A DNA stretch of 54,116 bases from Streptomyces harenosi (GCF_011008945.1 NZ_WYCT01000008.1:1-54116), one strand, 5' to 3'; positions 8,323 to 17,234 are shown, counted from the stretch's first letter. The notes: generated by a model from the sequence alone, not told the origin. Numbers and translations: made by a program.

Positions 8323-11300
8323 CTAGAACTTGCAGTTGCTCTTGATGGAGTTGATGCCGAGGATCCCGGCGACGATCTTCCGGCCGTCCGTGGTCAGCTT
8401 GTGCCGCTTGAGGTACGTGCGGATGATGTTCGCCGTCTTCTTGAAGCCGACCTTCTTCACCAGCCGTACGGCGGTGATGACCTTCTTGCTCGAACCCTGC
8501 GGGGTGAACCCGTAGACGAAGCTGGCGATCGACGCGGCGCACTTGGTCACCTTCCAGGCGGTGGACCAGAAGCCGGGGTCGATGACGACCGGGAAGGCGG
8601 TGGACTCGGTGAAGTCCACGGTCTGCACCAGGTGGCCGTCCATGACCTCGTAGCGGGTCGGCACGTCGTCGCCGTTGGCGTCCTTGGCCCACGGGGCTTC
8701 GAAGAAGCCGACCTGCTCGCGGGGCTGGTCCGGTACGACGGTGAAGAGCTGTCCGTCGCCGGGCGTGTCGGCGGCGGCGCGCACCAGGTCGGCGTCGGCT
8801 CCGGTGAAACCCTTCTCCACGGTCACGTACTTGCCGTTGGCCAGCGCCCTGAGCGCGTAGGAGCCGTCCTGCTGCTTGTGCAGGGTGAACTTCTCCCAGG
8901 TGCCGGCGGTGTCGCTGCGGGCCCGCAGCATGCCCTGCCGGTCACCGGGGTAGTTCTTCTCGACGGTGACGTACTTGCCGTTGGCGCCGGACTTCAGCGC
9001 GTAGGTGCCGTCGGCGCCCGCTTCGAGGGTGAACTTCTCCCAGGCGCTGTCGGTGGTGGCCGAGGCGCGCAGCTTGCCCGCCTGGTCGCCGGCGTCGTTG
9101 ATCCGGGCGGAGAGGTACTTGCCGTTGGCCCCGGCGATCACCGAGACGGTGCCGGTGGGCACCGCGCCGTCCAGGACGGTGACGCTGCCGTCGTCGTGGG
9201 TGACGACCTCGACGTCCTCGGGGAGTTGCAGGGCGGTGCGGTAGCTGTGCGGCGCGGAGGCGTCCTTGATCACCTGAAGGGTGCGTACGCCGCCCTCGGC
9301 GGTGGGCTGGGTGACGGTGTCCACGCTCTGGGCGGGGTCGCTGTAGACGACGGTGCCGCCGATGCTGGTGCCCCGGGCGGTGCCGCCGGGCAGCCCCAGG
9401 CTCGCGTAGCCGCCGTTGCCGTCGGCGATGTCGATGGTGCCGCCCGCGCTCCAGGGGACGCCGACGGTGTTCTCGTCCGTCTTGGCGACGGCGGCGTAGC
9501 GGCTGTCGCTGGAGGTGGCGGCGGTGACGTCCGCGGCCTCCGAGGCGGCGTTGGCGTAGCCGAGGGTCCGGGTCGCCGCGTCCATCCGCCAGGCCGTGTC
9601 GACGTGGAAGGTGGCGGGGGCGGACCAGCCGTTGGCCCAGTGGGTGCCGTCGTGGGTGGTGGTGCGGAAGCTGTAGGTGTGGCCGTCCTTCAGCTTGCCG
9701 GCGGGCACCTTGACGGAGGCGGTGGTGCTGGCGGGGACGTAGCCGGAGGTGAGCGTGGCCGCGACCTCCCCGGTCGCCACGTCGGTGATCTCGAAGGTGC
9801 CGCGGACCTCGTCGTCGGGGTCGGCGTCCTCGGTGGAGAAGCGGAGCGTCGGCGTCAGGGTGTCGACCCGGTAGATGCCGCCCTCGCTGACGAACGGCGG
9901 GCCGGCCTGGAGGTTGGCGCCGTTGCGGGGCCGGTAGTTGTAGGTGACCTCCAGCTGCGGGATCTTGTCCTCGGCGGCCTCGCCGGAGTAGAAGCGCTTC
10001 CAGCCGTAGGTGTCGCTCTCGTCCGCGGCCCGGATGCCGACCGAACCGGTGTCGGCCTTGGCGCTCGCCCAGGTCCGGGCCAGCTCGGTGACGTCGGCGC
10101 TGACGTAGCCGGCGTTCGAGCAGGTGGCCGACCGGGTCTCGGTGGAGGTGGCGAACTTCTGCTTCCACTCGGGCTGGTTCGCCCAGCGGGTGGCGGTGTC
10201 GGCCGGGCCGGTGGCCCAGACCTCCCAGCCGCGCTCCTGGCACGACCAGGAGTGGTAGTCGTACAGCTTCAGCCTGGCGTCGGTGACCAGCGCGTCGGCG
10301 AACGGCGAGGTGCGGAAGGTCAGGAAGGAGCGGGCGACGCGCCGGGTGGTTCCGGCGCTGTCGCCCGGCCAGCCGATCTTCAGGTCGGTGGAGGCGGACT
10401 GGTCGGCCGCCTCCCCGCCCTGCACCCAGGTGTCGAACAGCACGTCGAGCACGTCGGCGGCCGGGTCGATCGTCACCGGGTACCGCGTCGCGGGGTCGGC
10501 GAGCCACTCGGGGTCGGGCGTCAGCCGCAGCTCGACGCCGTCGCCGTCCTGGACGACCTCCATCGGCACGGCGCGCCGGTTGGTGTGCTCCAGGGAGCGC
10601 TCGTCCACCGAGGCGTCCCACATGACCGGCGCCGGGATCGTGGACACCTGTTCGCCGGTGGCCCGGTCGGTGAAGACGAGGGAGCCGTCCTCGCCCGGCT
10701 CGGCCTTGAGGCCGTCGGTCCGCAGCGGCAGGACGAGGGGGGCTCCCCGGTCGGGCCGCTGACGGAGGGTGAGGTACTGCTCGAATCCGGTGCGGGTGGC
10801 GTCGACGACGAGGTCGGCGCCGGGCACGGCGTCGCGGTAGGTGGCGCGGCTGCCGTCCAGCTCGGGCGCGGGCAGGCCGCCCTTCCACTGCACGGCGATC
10901 CGGCGGTTGCCCGAGCCGAGGCTGATCAGGTCCCGGGCGGCGGAGTCGGGGGCCTGGGCGGCCTGTTCGATGGAACGGGCCCGGGTGCCGCCGGCCCCGG
11001 CGAGCGCGAGGTGCTCCGGGTGCGCCGCGGGGCGGACCGTGCCGCCGCCGTCCCGCTTCAGGTCGACGTCGACGTCGACCCATTTGCCGTTCTTGATCAT
11101 GCGGATCGGCCCGGCCGCCTGTGTGGTGGTCAGTGTGCCGTCCGGGTTGGCGTGGGTGGTGGTGGTCTCGGTGCGCTGGTCCAGCACCTCCACCTTCCGG
11201 CCGAACGCCTTCGCCGCGGCCAGCGCGGCCTCGGCGGTGGCGGCCTCGGTCACCGGCGCCGCCTCCGGCACGGCCGTCCCGGCCGCCGTGTCGCGCGCGC

Positions 11301-11403
11301 CGGGGTGGTCGGTCCCGGCGGCGGCGTACGGCGTCGCCATGAGCACGGCGGCCGTGGTCAGCATCGCGATACCCGTCGTACGGGTACGCACGCTCCAATG
11401 CAC
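8323..11403 (-). CDS. large secreted DNRLRE protein with beta-trefoil and cationic C-terminal tip
   Basis: A 1026-residue exported protein. Residues 1-29 are a Sec signal peptide (hydrophobic IAMLTTAAVLMA, then AAA cleavage site). About 320-480 is a DNRLRE-type beta domain (DTWVQGG ... RFYSGEA). About 753-890 holds three repeats of ANGKY...WEKFTL...GxYAL, a fascin-like beta-trefoil. After a conserved VVIDP the last 83 residues (944-1026) change character: about 14 lysines, two cysteines (955, 1024) and amphipathic helices. Start is GTG with GAGGGG upstream. The architecture recalls secreted polymorphic-toxin carriers; the tip matches no family I can name. Confidence 0.82.
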   Translation of the reverse strand: MHWSVRTRTTGIAMLTTAAVLMATPYAAAGTDHPGARDTAAGTAVPEAAPVTEAATAEAALAAAKAFGRKVEVLDQRTETTTTHANPDGTLTTTQAAGPIRMIKNGKWVDVDVDLKRDGGGTVRPAAHPEHLALAGAGGTRARSIEQAAQAPDSAARDLISLGSGNRRIAVQWKGGLPAPELDGSRATYRDAVPGADLVVDATRTGFEQYLTLRQRPDRGAPLVLPLRTDGLKAEPGEDGSLVFTDRATGEQVSTIPAPVMWDASVDERSLEHTNRRAVPMEVVQDGDGVELRLTPDPEWLADPATRYPVTIDPAADVLDVLFDTWVQGGEAADQSASTDLKIGWPGDSAGTTRRVARSFLTFRTSPFADALVTDARLKLYDYHSWSCQERGWEVWATGPADTATRWANQPEWKQKFATSTETRSATCSNAGYVSADVTELARTWASAKADTGSVGIRAADESDTYGWKRFYSGEAAEDKIPQLEVTYNYRPRNGANLQAGPPFVSEGGIYRVDTLTPTLRFSTEDADPDDEVRGTFEITDVATGEVAATLTSGYVPASTTASVKVPAGKLKDGHTYSFRTTTHDGTHWANGWSAPATFHVDTAWRMDAATRTLGYANAASEAADVTAATSSDSRYAAVAKTDENTVGVPWSAGGTIDIADGNGGYASLGLPGGTARGTSIGGTVVYSDPAQSVDTVTQPTAEGGVRTLQVIKDASAPHSYRTALQLPEDVEVVTHDDGSVTVLDGAVPTGTVSVIAGANGKYLSARINDAGDQAGKLRASATTDSAWEKFTLEAGADGTYALKSGANGKYVTVEKNYPGDRQGMLRARSDTAGTWEKFTLHKQQDGSYALRALANGKYVTVEKGFTGADADLVRAAADTPGDGQLFTVVPDQPREQVGFFEAPWAKDANGDDVPTRYEVMDGHLVQTVDFTESTAFPVVIDPGFWSTAWKVTKCAASIASFVYGFTPQGSSKKVITAVRLVKKVGFKKTANIIRTYLKRHKLTTDGRKIVAGILGINSIKSNCKF

Positions 11404-11476
11404 TTGTTTTTCCCCTCAAACATCACGAAGTCGGCGTCTGGACACGATGGTGAACAGAGCGCCGACATGTGTGTTG

Positions 11477-11495
11477 ATCATACATTCATTGTGAA
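11477..11495 (-). promoter_or_regulatory. candidate promoter/operator of the secreted protein
   Basis: An AT-rich island about 75 bases upstream of the GTG. On the minus strand TATGAT (11477-11482) resembles a -10; beside it TTCA and TGAA form a palindrome at 11485-11495. No clear -35 is seen. The rest of the 292-base gap to the next gene holds nothing else I can name. Confidence 0.35.
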
Positions 11496-11695
11496 GTGTC
11501 CATGAAGGGAAGCGAGGGCGCGAGCCCGGGCGTACGGGCCGGCGCGCTCAGGGGCGGGGGCCCCGGGCGCCGGCCGCCTTCGCCGCGGCCGGATCGGCCG
11601 ACCGAACCGGCCGCCCGTCGTGCGGACGGCCGGTGACGACCCGTCAGTGTCCCACGGTGCGTCAGGACGGGCGGTGCGCAGCCGTCAGGCCGCGC

Positions 11696-13279
11696 TCAGG
11701 CGCCGCCGAAGGTCACGACGAGCCGGCCGTCCGCGGCGAAGGTCCAGCGCGGCGCACCGGCGTAGGCGGAGCACCGCGACCCGTTGGCTCCGGACCAGAA
11801 CTGGTTGGAGGCGTCGGCGTCCCCGACGATCCGGTCGTTCGATCCGCTGCCGCTGCGGCAGGAGAGGTTGTCGCGGAACACCGACGTACCGGCGTCGAAG
11901 GTGTAGTTGCGCTGGTCGTTGTCGATGCTCACGTTGCCGGAGACCGTCATCGTGCCGGGGTTCCTGTTGTAGGTGAACCCGTGCTTGCCGTTGCCGTAGG
12001 CGATGTTGCGCCGGACGACGTGGTCGACCTCGATGTCCTCGCCGCCGAGCTTGTAGCCGTTGCGGTCGCCGTTGGAGTTCACGGTGCCGTCGCTGAGCGT
12101 GCCGTTCTCGTAGGCGAGGGAGTCCTCGATGGTCACCGGGCCGATGGGACCGGTGTCGGACTTGGTGTACAGGTCCCAGCCGTCGTCGATGTTGTGGTGG
12201 GCGACGGCGTACCGGAAGACGTTGCCGGGTCCGGAGGTGAGCTTCGCGGCGAAGCCGTCGGCGTCCTCGCCGTCGGAGTCGGCGTTGTCGTGCGACTCCG
12301 CGCTCACGATGAGGTTGTTCGACGGCCACTGGTCGCGGGGGGTGGTGGAGGAGGCCCGCGAGAGCTGGAGCCCGGTGTCGCGGTTGAACCGCGTCACGGT
12401 GCGCTCGATGACGTTGTTGCTGCCGCCGACGAAGATCCCGTTGTCGCCGGCGCGCTGCACGACGAGACCGGAGACGTGCCAGTAGGAACCGTTCAGGGCC
12501 AGCCCGCGGTTGGCCGGGTCCTCGCTCATGGCGGAGAAGTCGAGCACCGGGGTCTCGCCCGGGTAGGCGGACAGCTTGGTGCGGGCGCTCGCCGTGCCGC
12601 CGCTGCCGGGCGGGACGGTGACCGTCCGGTCGTACCGGTAGGTGCCGCCGCGCAGGTAGACGGTGCCGCCGGGGGCCACGCGGGAGATCGCCGAGGTGAG
12701 CGTCGTCGGGTCGGACTGGGTGCCGGCCGCGCCGTCGCTGCCGTTCGGCGCCACGTACAGCGCCGTGGCGGGCGGAGGGGGCGTGGTGGTGCCGCCCGTC
12801 TCGGCGTCGAGGCGGTCGACGTTGGGCAGGCCGGCGGAGGTGGTCGGGGTGAGCCGGACCGTGTTGGCGCCCGCCTTCACCGGCACCGTGAACGCCCGCG
12901 TCGCCCACGTGTTCCAGGCGCCGGTGCCCTCGAAGGCCGCCGACCCGGCCGCCGCGCCGTTCACCAGCAGGTTCGCGGGCCTGGCGGTGGAGGTCCCGTT
13001 GGCGAAGCGGACCGTCAGCGTGGCGGTGCCCGCGGCCGGGGCGTCGACGGTGAACTGCGCGTGGGCCCCGGTGGCGTTGGTGCCGTTGCAGAATCCGCTG
13101 CCGGTGTACCCGGACCAGTCGGAGTCGATGGTGCCGGTGCAGACCGCCGGGGAGGACTCGGCCTCGTAGCGGACGGGGGCGGCTTGCGCCGGGGCGCCGG
13201 TCAGCGCGACGAGTGTGCCCGCCAGCAAGCCGGCGCAGGCGAGGGCCGGCCGCAGCGGTGTGAGGGATCTCGGGTGCAT
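11696..13279 (-). CDS. secreted pectate lyase, PL9 type, with N-terminal CBM35-like module
   Basis: A 527-residue extracellular enzyme. Residues 1-33 are a signal peptide ending AQA. Residues about 36-160 form a CBM35-like carbohydrate-binding module (YEAES ... GLPNVDRLDAE), joined by a TTTPPPP linker to a right-handed beta-helix. PL9 landmarks are present: calcium-binding aspartates D341, D365, D366, D369 (DGF, DDGWD) and catalytic lysine K410 in NGYKLGG. It should cleave pectate by beta-elimination outside the cell. A promoter with a LacI-type operator lies upstream, so pectin- or sugar-dependent control is likely. Confidence 0.9.
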   Translation of the reverse strand: MHPRSLTPLRPALACAGLLAGTLVALTGAPAQAAPVRYEAESSPAVCTGTIDSDWSGYTGSGFCNGTNATGAHAQFTVDAPAAGTATLTVRFANGTSTARPANLLVNGAAAGSAAFEGTGAWNTWATRAFTVPVKAGANTVRLTPTTSAGLPNVDRLDAETGGTTTPPPPATALYVAPNGSDGAAGTQSDPTTLTSAISRVAPGGTVYLRGGTYRYDRTVTVPPGSGGTASARTKLSAYPGETPVLDFSAMSEDPANRGLALNGSYWHVSGLVVQRAGDNGIFVGGSNNVIERTVTRFNRDTGLQLSRASSTTPRDQWPSNNLIVSAESHDNADSDGEDADGFAAKLTSGPGNVFRYAVAHHNIDDGWDLYTKSDTGPIGPVTIEDSLAYENGTLSDGTVNSNGDRNGYKLGGEDIEVDHVVRRNIAYGNGKHGFTYNRNPGTMTVSGNVSIDNDQRNYTFDAGTSVFRDNLSCRSGSGSNDRIVGDADASNQFWSGANGSRCSAYAGAPRWTFAADGRLVVTFGGA

Positions 13280-13396
13280 CGTTCGTCTCCAGGGAGTGGG
13301 GTGGACCGGCCGGCTTCCGTGGGGGCGGAGCCGGCTGATGGAGCCGTGCCCGTGACGCTCGGGCGCCTGTTCCCGTCCGGACGGAACAAGGCCGGG

Positions 13397-13444
13397 GGAA
13401 AGCGCTTTCCAAGGACGCTAGAGCTGTTGCCGTGAACGCGTCAA
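13397..13444 (-). promoter_or_regulatory. pectate lyase promoter with LacI-type operator
   Basis: On the minus strand TTGACG (13439-13444), an 18-bp spacer and TAGCGT (13415-13420) make a good promoter with transcription starting near 13408. The perfect 14-bp palindrome GGAAAGCGCTTTCC (13397-13410) sits at +1, the classical LacI-family operator shape. The rest of the 399-base gap up to 13678 shows no gene. Confidence 0.7.
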
Positions 13445-13678
13445 TAGTCGTGTACTTGATCCTCATTCAGACACGTGAACCCGACCGGAACCGGGACCGC
13501 CCGCGAGCGCACGCGGGTCCCATCCCGCCCCCGTCACCCGGCCGGTCCCTGCCCATCGCCGCTTCTTTACCCATCCTTTGCCCGCGGCGGGCCACTCGGT
13601 TCTGCATGAACGGTTGTGAGCGTCCGCTCGTCGCGCGGTCCCCCGTCGCCTGGCCGATCGTGGAAGGGAGGTGAACCG

Positions 13679-15097
13679 ATGACCGAGGTGCTCCTGCTGC
13701 TGCTGGCGATCCTGCTGTCGCTCGCGTGCGGCGCCTTCGTCGCGGCGGAGTTCTCGCTGACGACCGTCGAACGCGGCGAACTGGAGCGCGCCGCGGCGCG
13801 CGGCGAGCGAGGTGCCGCGGGCGCCCTGAAAGCCGTACGGAATCTGACCTTCCAGCTCTCCGGGGCGCAGCTCGGCATCACGGTCACCAATCTGGTGGTC
13901 GGCATGCTCGCCGAGCCCTCGATCGCCGCGCTGCTCTCGGGCCCGCTCCAGGACGCCGGCGTCTCCCGCACCGCGGCCCGCTCCCTGGCGCTGGTGCTGG
14001 GCACGGCCCTGTCGACGGTGTTCCTGATGGTCGTCGGCGAGCTGGTGCCCAAGAACTGGGCGATCTCCTCGCCGCTGGCGGTGGCCCGGCGGGTGGGCAA
14101 CCCGCAGCGCTGGTTCAGTGCCGCCTTCCGGCCCTTCATCACCCACCTGAACAACACGGCCAACCGGGTCGTGCGGCGACTGGGCGTGCAGCCCACGGAG
14201 GAGCTGGCCGCCGCGCGCGGCCCGCAGGAGCTGGCGGCCCTGGCCCGGCACTCCGCCAAGGAGGGCGCCCTGGAGGCCGACACCGCGGAGCTGTTCGTGC
14301 GCACGCTCAACCTCGCCGACCTGACCGCGGAGAACGTGATGACCCCGCGCGTGCAGGTGGTCGCCCTGGAGGCCCAGGCGACCTGCGAGGACGTGGCGAA
14401 CGCGACCCGGGCCACCGGTCTGTCCCGGTTCCCCGTCTACCGCGGCAGCCTCGACGCGGTGGTGGGGACCGCGCACATCAAGGACGTACTGGCGGTGCCC
14501 GCCCAGCGGCGGCCCCGGGTGCCGGTCTCGGAGCTGATGCGCGAGCCCCTGCTCGTGCCGGCGACCCTCACCGTCGACCGGCTGCTCGACCGGCTCTCCG
14601 GGCGGCGCACCATGGCCGTGGTGATCGACGAGTACGGCGGGACGGCGGGGGTGGCCACGCTGGAGGACATCGTGGAGGAGGTCGTCGGCGAGGTGCGCGA
14701 CGAGCACGATCCGCACGAGACGCCCGAGCTGGACCCGGCCGGCACGGACGCGCTCGGGCGCCTGCTGTACCGGGCCGACGGCGCGGCGCGGGTGGACCGG
14801 CTCGCGGGGGTCGGCTTCCGGGTGCCGGAGGGGCCCTACGAGACGCTGGCCGGGCTGGTCGCGCACGCGCTGGGGCGCATCCCGGCGGCCGGTGACACGG
14901 TCCTGGTCGCCGGCTGGCGGCTGGAGGTGGTGGACGCCACCGGCCACCGGGCCGCCCGCGTCCTGCTGCACGCGCCGCCGCCGGGCGGTCTCGACGAGGT
15001 GCGCGCCGCGGGCAGGCTCCGCCGCTCCCGGAACGCCGGGGAGCGCGCGAGCCAGGGGAGCCGCAGGAGCCACGGGACCGGGGAGGCCGGGCAGTGA
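13679..15097 (+). CDS. CNNM/CBS/CorC_HlyC membrane protein
   Basis: A 472-residue member of the hemolysin C/CorC-like family, probably a divalent cation transporter or its regulator. The N-terminal CNNM domain (about 1-190) has four hydrophobic stretches including GELVPKNWAI; a CBS pair follows (about 215-340; NVMTPRVQVVAL, then VVIDEYGGTAGVATLEDIVEE); a CorC_HlyC C-terminal domain ends it. The ATG has GGGAGGTG upstream. Its stop overlaps the next gene by 4 bases (GTGA), so they form an operon of two related genes. Confidence 0.9.
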   Translation: MTEVLLLLLAILLSLACGAFVAAEFSLTTVERGELERAAARGERGAAGALKAVRNLTFQLSGAQLGITVTNLVVGMLAEPSIAALLSGPLQDAGVSRTAARSLALVLGTALSTVFLMVVGELVPKNWAISSPLAVARRVGNPQRWFSAAFRPFITHLNNTANRVVRRLGVQPTEELAAARGPQELAALARHSAKEGALEADTAELFVRTLNLADLTAENVMTPRVQVVALEAQATCEDVANATRATGLSRFPVYRGSLDAVVGTAHIKDVLAVPAQRRPRVPVSELMREPLLVPATLTVDRLLDRLSGRRTMAVVIDEYGGTAGVATLEDIVEEVVGEVRDEHDPHETPELDPAGTDALGRLLYRADGAARVDRLAGVGFRVPEGPYETLAGLVAHALGRIPAAGDTVLVAGWRLEVVDATGHRAARVLLHAPPPGGLDEVRAAGRLRRSRNAGERASQGSRRSHGTGEAGQ

Positions 15098-16107
15098 CCG
15101 CCGTACAGCTTCTGATCGGCCTGGCGACGCTGGTCGTCAACGCCTTCTTCGTCGGCGCCGAGTTCGCGCTGATCTCCGTGCGCCGCAGCCAGGTCGAGCC
15201 GTACGCGGAGCAGGGCGACCGCCGGGCGCGCAGCGTGCTGTGGGGCCTGGAGCACGTGTCCGCGCTGATGGCGGCGGCCCAGCTCGGCATCACGCTGTGC
15301 ACCCTGGTCCTCGGCGTGGTCGCCGAGCCGGCCATCGCGCACCTGCTGGAGCCGGCGTTCCACGCGCTGGGCGTGCCGAGCGGTGCCGGGCACGCCGTCT
15401 CCTTCGTGATCGCCCTGGCCCTGGCCACCTATCTGCACATGCTGCTCGGCGAGATGGTGCCGAAGAACATCGCCCTCGCGGAACCGGTGCGCAGCGCGCT
15501 GCTGCTGGGCCCGCCGCTGGTGGCGCTCTCCCGGGCGCTGCGCCCGGTGATCTTCACCGTCAACGCCTTCGCCAACGCCCTGCTCAAGCTGTTGCGGGTC
15601 CAGACCCGGGACGAGGTGTCGGCCACCTTCACCGACACCGAGCTGGCCGAGATCGTCAAGGACGCCAGCGAGGCCGGGCTCATCGACGACCGGGCCCAGG
15701 AACGGCTGCACGACGCGCTGGAGCTGGGCCGGCGGCCGGTGCGCGACGTGGTGCTGCCGCTGGAGCGCGTGGTGCACGCGCGGGTGGGCGTCACGCCGGA
15801 ACAGCTCGAGCAGCTCTCGGCGCAGTCCGGGTTCTCCCGCTTCCCGGTGGTGGACGAGGGGCGGCGGATCGTGGGCTATCTGCACGTCAAGGACGCGCTG
15901 GACGCGACGCCGCGGGACGTGCCGTTCCGGCCCCGGGACATGCGGCCCATCGCGCGGGTGCGGGAGAGCACGCCGCTGGACGACGTGCTCACCGCGATGC
16001 GGGGCAGCCGCACGCACCTGGCGGCCGTGCTCGGCGCCGACGGGCGCCTGGCCGGGCTGGTGACCATGGAGGACGTACTGCAGGAGCTGTTCGGGCAGCG
16101 GACCTGA
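15094..16107 (+). CDS. CNNM/CBS membrane protein lacking the CorC domain
   Basis: A 337-residue paralogue of the preceding protein. The CNNM membrane domain (GEMVPKNIALAEP) and CBS pair (RDVVLPLERVVHARV ... GLVTMEDVLQELFG) are complete, but the chain ends right after the second CBS motif, without the C-terminal CorC_HlyC domain. GTG start within the upstream stop. The pair probably assembles as a heteromeric ion transporter. It may also have a separate regulatory role. Confidence 0.88.
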   Translation: MTAVQLLIGLATLVVNAFFVGAEFALISVRRSQVEPYAEQGDRRARSVLWGLEHVSALMAAAQLGITLCTLVLGVVAEPAIAHLLEPAFHALGVPSGAGHAVSFVIALALATYLHMLLGEMVPKNIALAEPVRSALLLGPPLVALSRALRPVIFTVNAFANALLKLLRVQTRDEVSATFTDTELAEIVKDASEAGLIDDRAQERLHDALELGRRPVRDVVLPLERVVHARVGVTPEQLEQLSAQSGFSRFPVVDEGRRIVGYLHVKDALDATPRDVPFRPRDMRPIARVRESTPLDDVLTAMRGSRTHLAAVLGADGRLAGLVTMEDVLQELFGQRT

Positions 16108-16162
16108 TCCGGGTCTGCGGCCCGGCGTCTGCGTCCCGGGGTTCTCGGCCCGAAGGCTGCGG

Positions 16163-16238
16163 CAGCGGGGTTTCCGGCCCGGGGGCTTCGGCCCGGGGGG
16201 CAGCGGGGTTTCCGGCCCGGGGGCTTCGGCAGCGGGGT
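16163..16238. repeat. imperfect direct repeat, 38-bp period
   Basis: A 29-base unit beginning CAGCGGGGTTTCC occurs at 16163 and again, unchanged, at 16201; a third truncated copy starts at 16230. It is non-coding and lies just before another repeat array. Confidence 0.7.
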
Positions 16239-16306
16239 CTTCCGTCCCAGGTCCGCGGTGTGCGTCCGGCGGCGGGCCCCGGGTCCCGCCGCCGGGCCGG
16301 TGGGCC

Positions 16307-16427
16307 GGGGCGAGCGACCGGCGGGTGGCCGGGGCGAGCGACCGGCGAGGGCCCGGGGCGACCGACCGGCGCGGGCCCGGGGCGACCGACCGGCGGGTGG
16401 CCCGGGGCGACCGACCGGCGGGTATGT
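16307..16427. repeat. 24-bp tandem repeat, five copies
   Basis: Five consecutive units of 24-25 bases with core GGGGCGA(G/C)CGACCGGCG occupy the gap before the SGNH hydrolase. Because 24 is a multiple of three, it keeps shadow frames open on both strands, encoding proline/arginine repeats. No spacers separate the units, so it is not a CRISPR. The remaining gap 16108-16451 holds no gene. Confidence 0.85.
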
Positions 16428-16451
16428 GCCCGGGTTAGCATGTCCGTCGCC

Positions 16452-17234
16452 ATGCAGACGAACCCCACGTACACCAGCCTCGTCGCGGTCGGCGACTCCT
16501 TCACCGAGGGCATGTCGGACCTGCTGCCGGACGGCACCTACCGGGGCTGGGCCGATCTCCTGGCCGCCCGGATGGCGGCCGTCACCCCCGGATTCCGGTA
16601 CGCCAACCTCGCGGTGCGCGGGAAGCTGATCGGGCAGATCGTCGACGAGCAGGTGGACGTGGCGGCGGCCATGGGCGCCGATGTGATCACGCTGGTGGGC
16701 GGGCTCAACGACACGCTGCGGCCCAAGTGCGACATGGGGCGTGTGCGCGCCCTGCTGACCGAGGCCGTGGAGCGGCTGGCGCCCCAGTGCAAGCAGCTCG
16801 TGCTGATGCGCAGCCCCGGCCGCCAGGGGCCGGTCCTGGAACGCTTCAGGCCGCGCATGGAGGCGCTGTACTCCTGCATCGACGACCTCGCCGCACGGCA
16901 CGGCGCCCTCGTGGTCGACCTGTACGGGGCGCCCTCGCTGGCCGACCCGCGGCTGTGGGACGTGGACCGGCTGCACCTGACCGCCGAGGGGCACCGCCGG
17001 GTCGCGGAGGCGGTGTGGCAGGCGCTCGGCTACGAGCCGGAGGACCCCGACTGGCACACGCCGATGCCGGCGGCCCTGCCGCCGGGCTGGCTCACGCGGC
17101 GGGTCGCGGACGCCCGGTTCGCCCGGCAGCACCTGCTGCCGTGGATCGGCCGCCGGCTGACCGGCCGCTCCTCCGGGGACGGCCGCCCGGCGAAGCGGCC
17201 GGAGCTGCTGCCGTACCAGGGGCCGCTCGCCTGA
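16452..17234 (+). CDS. SGNH/GDSL family hydrolase
   Basis: A 260-residue esterase/lipase-like enzyme. Block I is VAVGDSFTEG with nucleophile serine 16; block III is GGLND; block V is DVDRLHLTAEGH with the Asp-His pair. No signal peptide is seen, so it is probably cytoplasmic. ATG 16452 is chosen; ATG 16440 is in frame but overlaps the -10-like TAGCAT (16436-16441). Neither has a clear ribosome binding site, so the message is probably short-leadered. The conserved C-terminal extension after block V (PMPAALPPGW ... LLPYQG) seems typical of this actinobacterial group. Confidence 0.87.
   Translation: MQTNPTYTSLVAVGDSFTEGMSDLLPDGTYRGWADLLAARMAAVTPGFRYANLAVRGKLIGQIVDEQVDVAAAMGADVITLVGGLNDTLRPKCDMGRVRALLTEAVERLAPQCKQLVLMRSPGRQGPVLERFRPRMEALYSCIDDLAARHGALVVDLYGAPSLADPRLWDVDRLHLTAEGHRRVAEAVWQALGYEPEDPDWHTPMPAALPPGWLTRRVADARFARQHLLPWIGRRLTGRSSGDGRPAKRPELLPYQGPLA

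Noticed and set aside
7909..11505. Long plus-strand frame of nearly 1200 codons opposite the secreted protein
   Set aside because: The minus strand has a signal peptide, recognisable domains and a ribosome binding site; the plus frame is a low-complexity Gly/Val/Ala shadow.
16307..16427. CRISPR array
   Set aside because: Units are directly adjacent with no unique spacers, and there are no cas genes.
15989..16537. Minus-strand protein with repeated PVGRPG/PVARPG units
   Set aside because: The peptide repeat is a product of the 24-bp DNA repeat (a multiple of three) and the frame overlaps two real genes.
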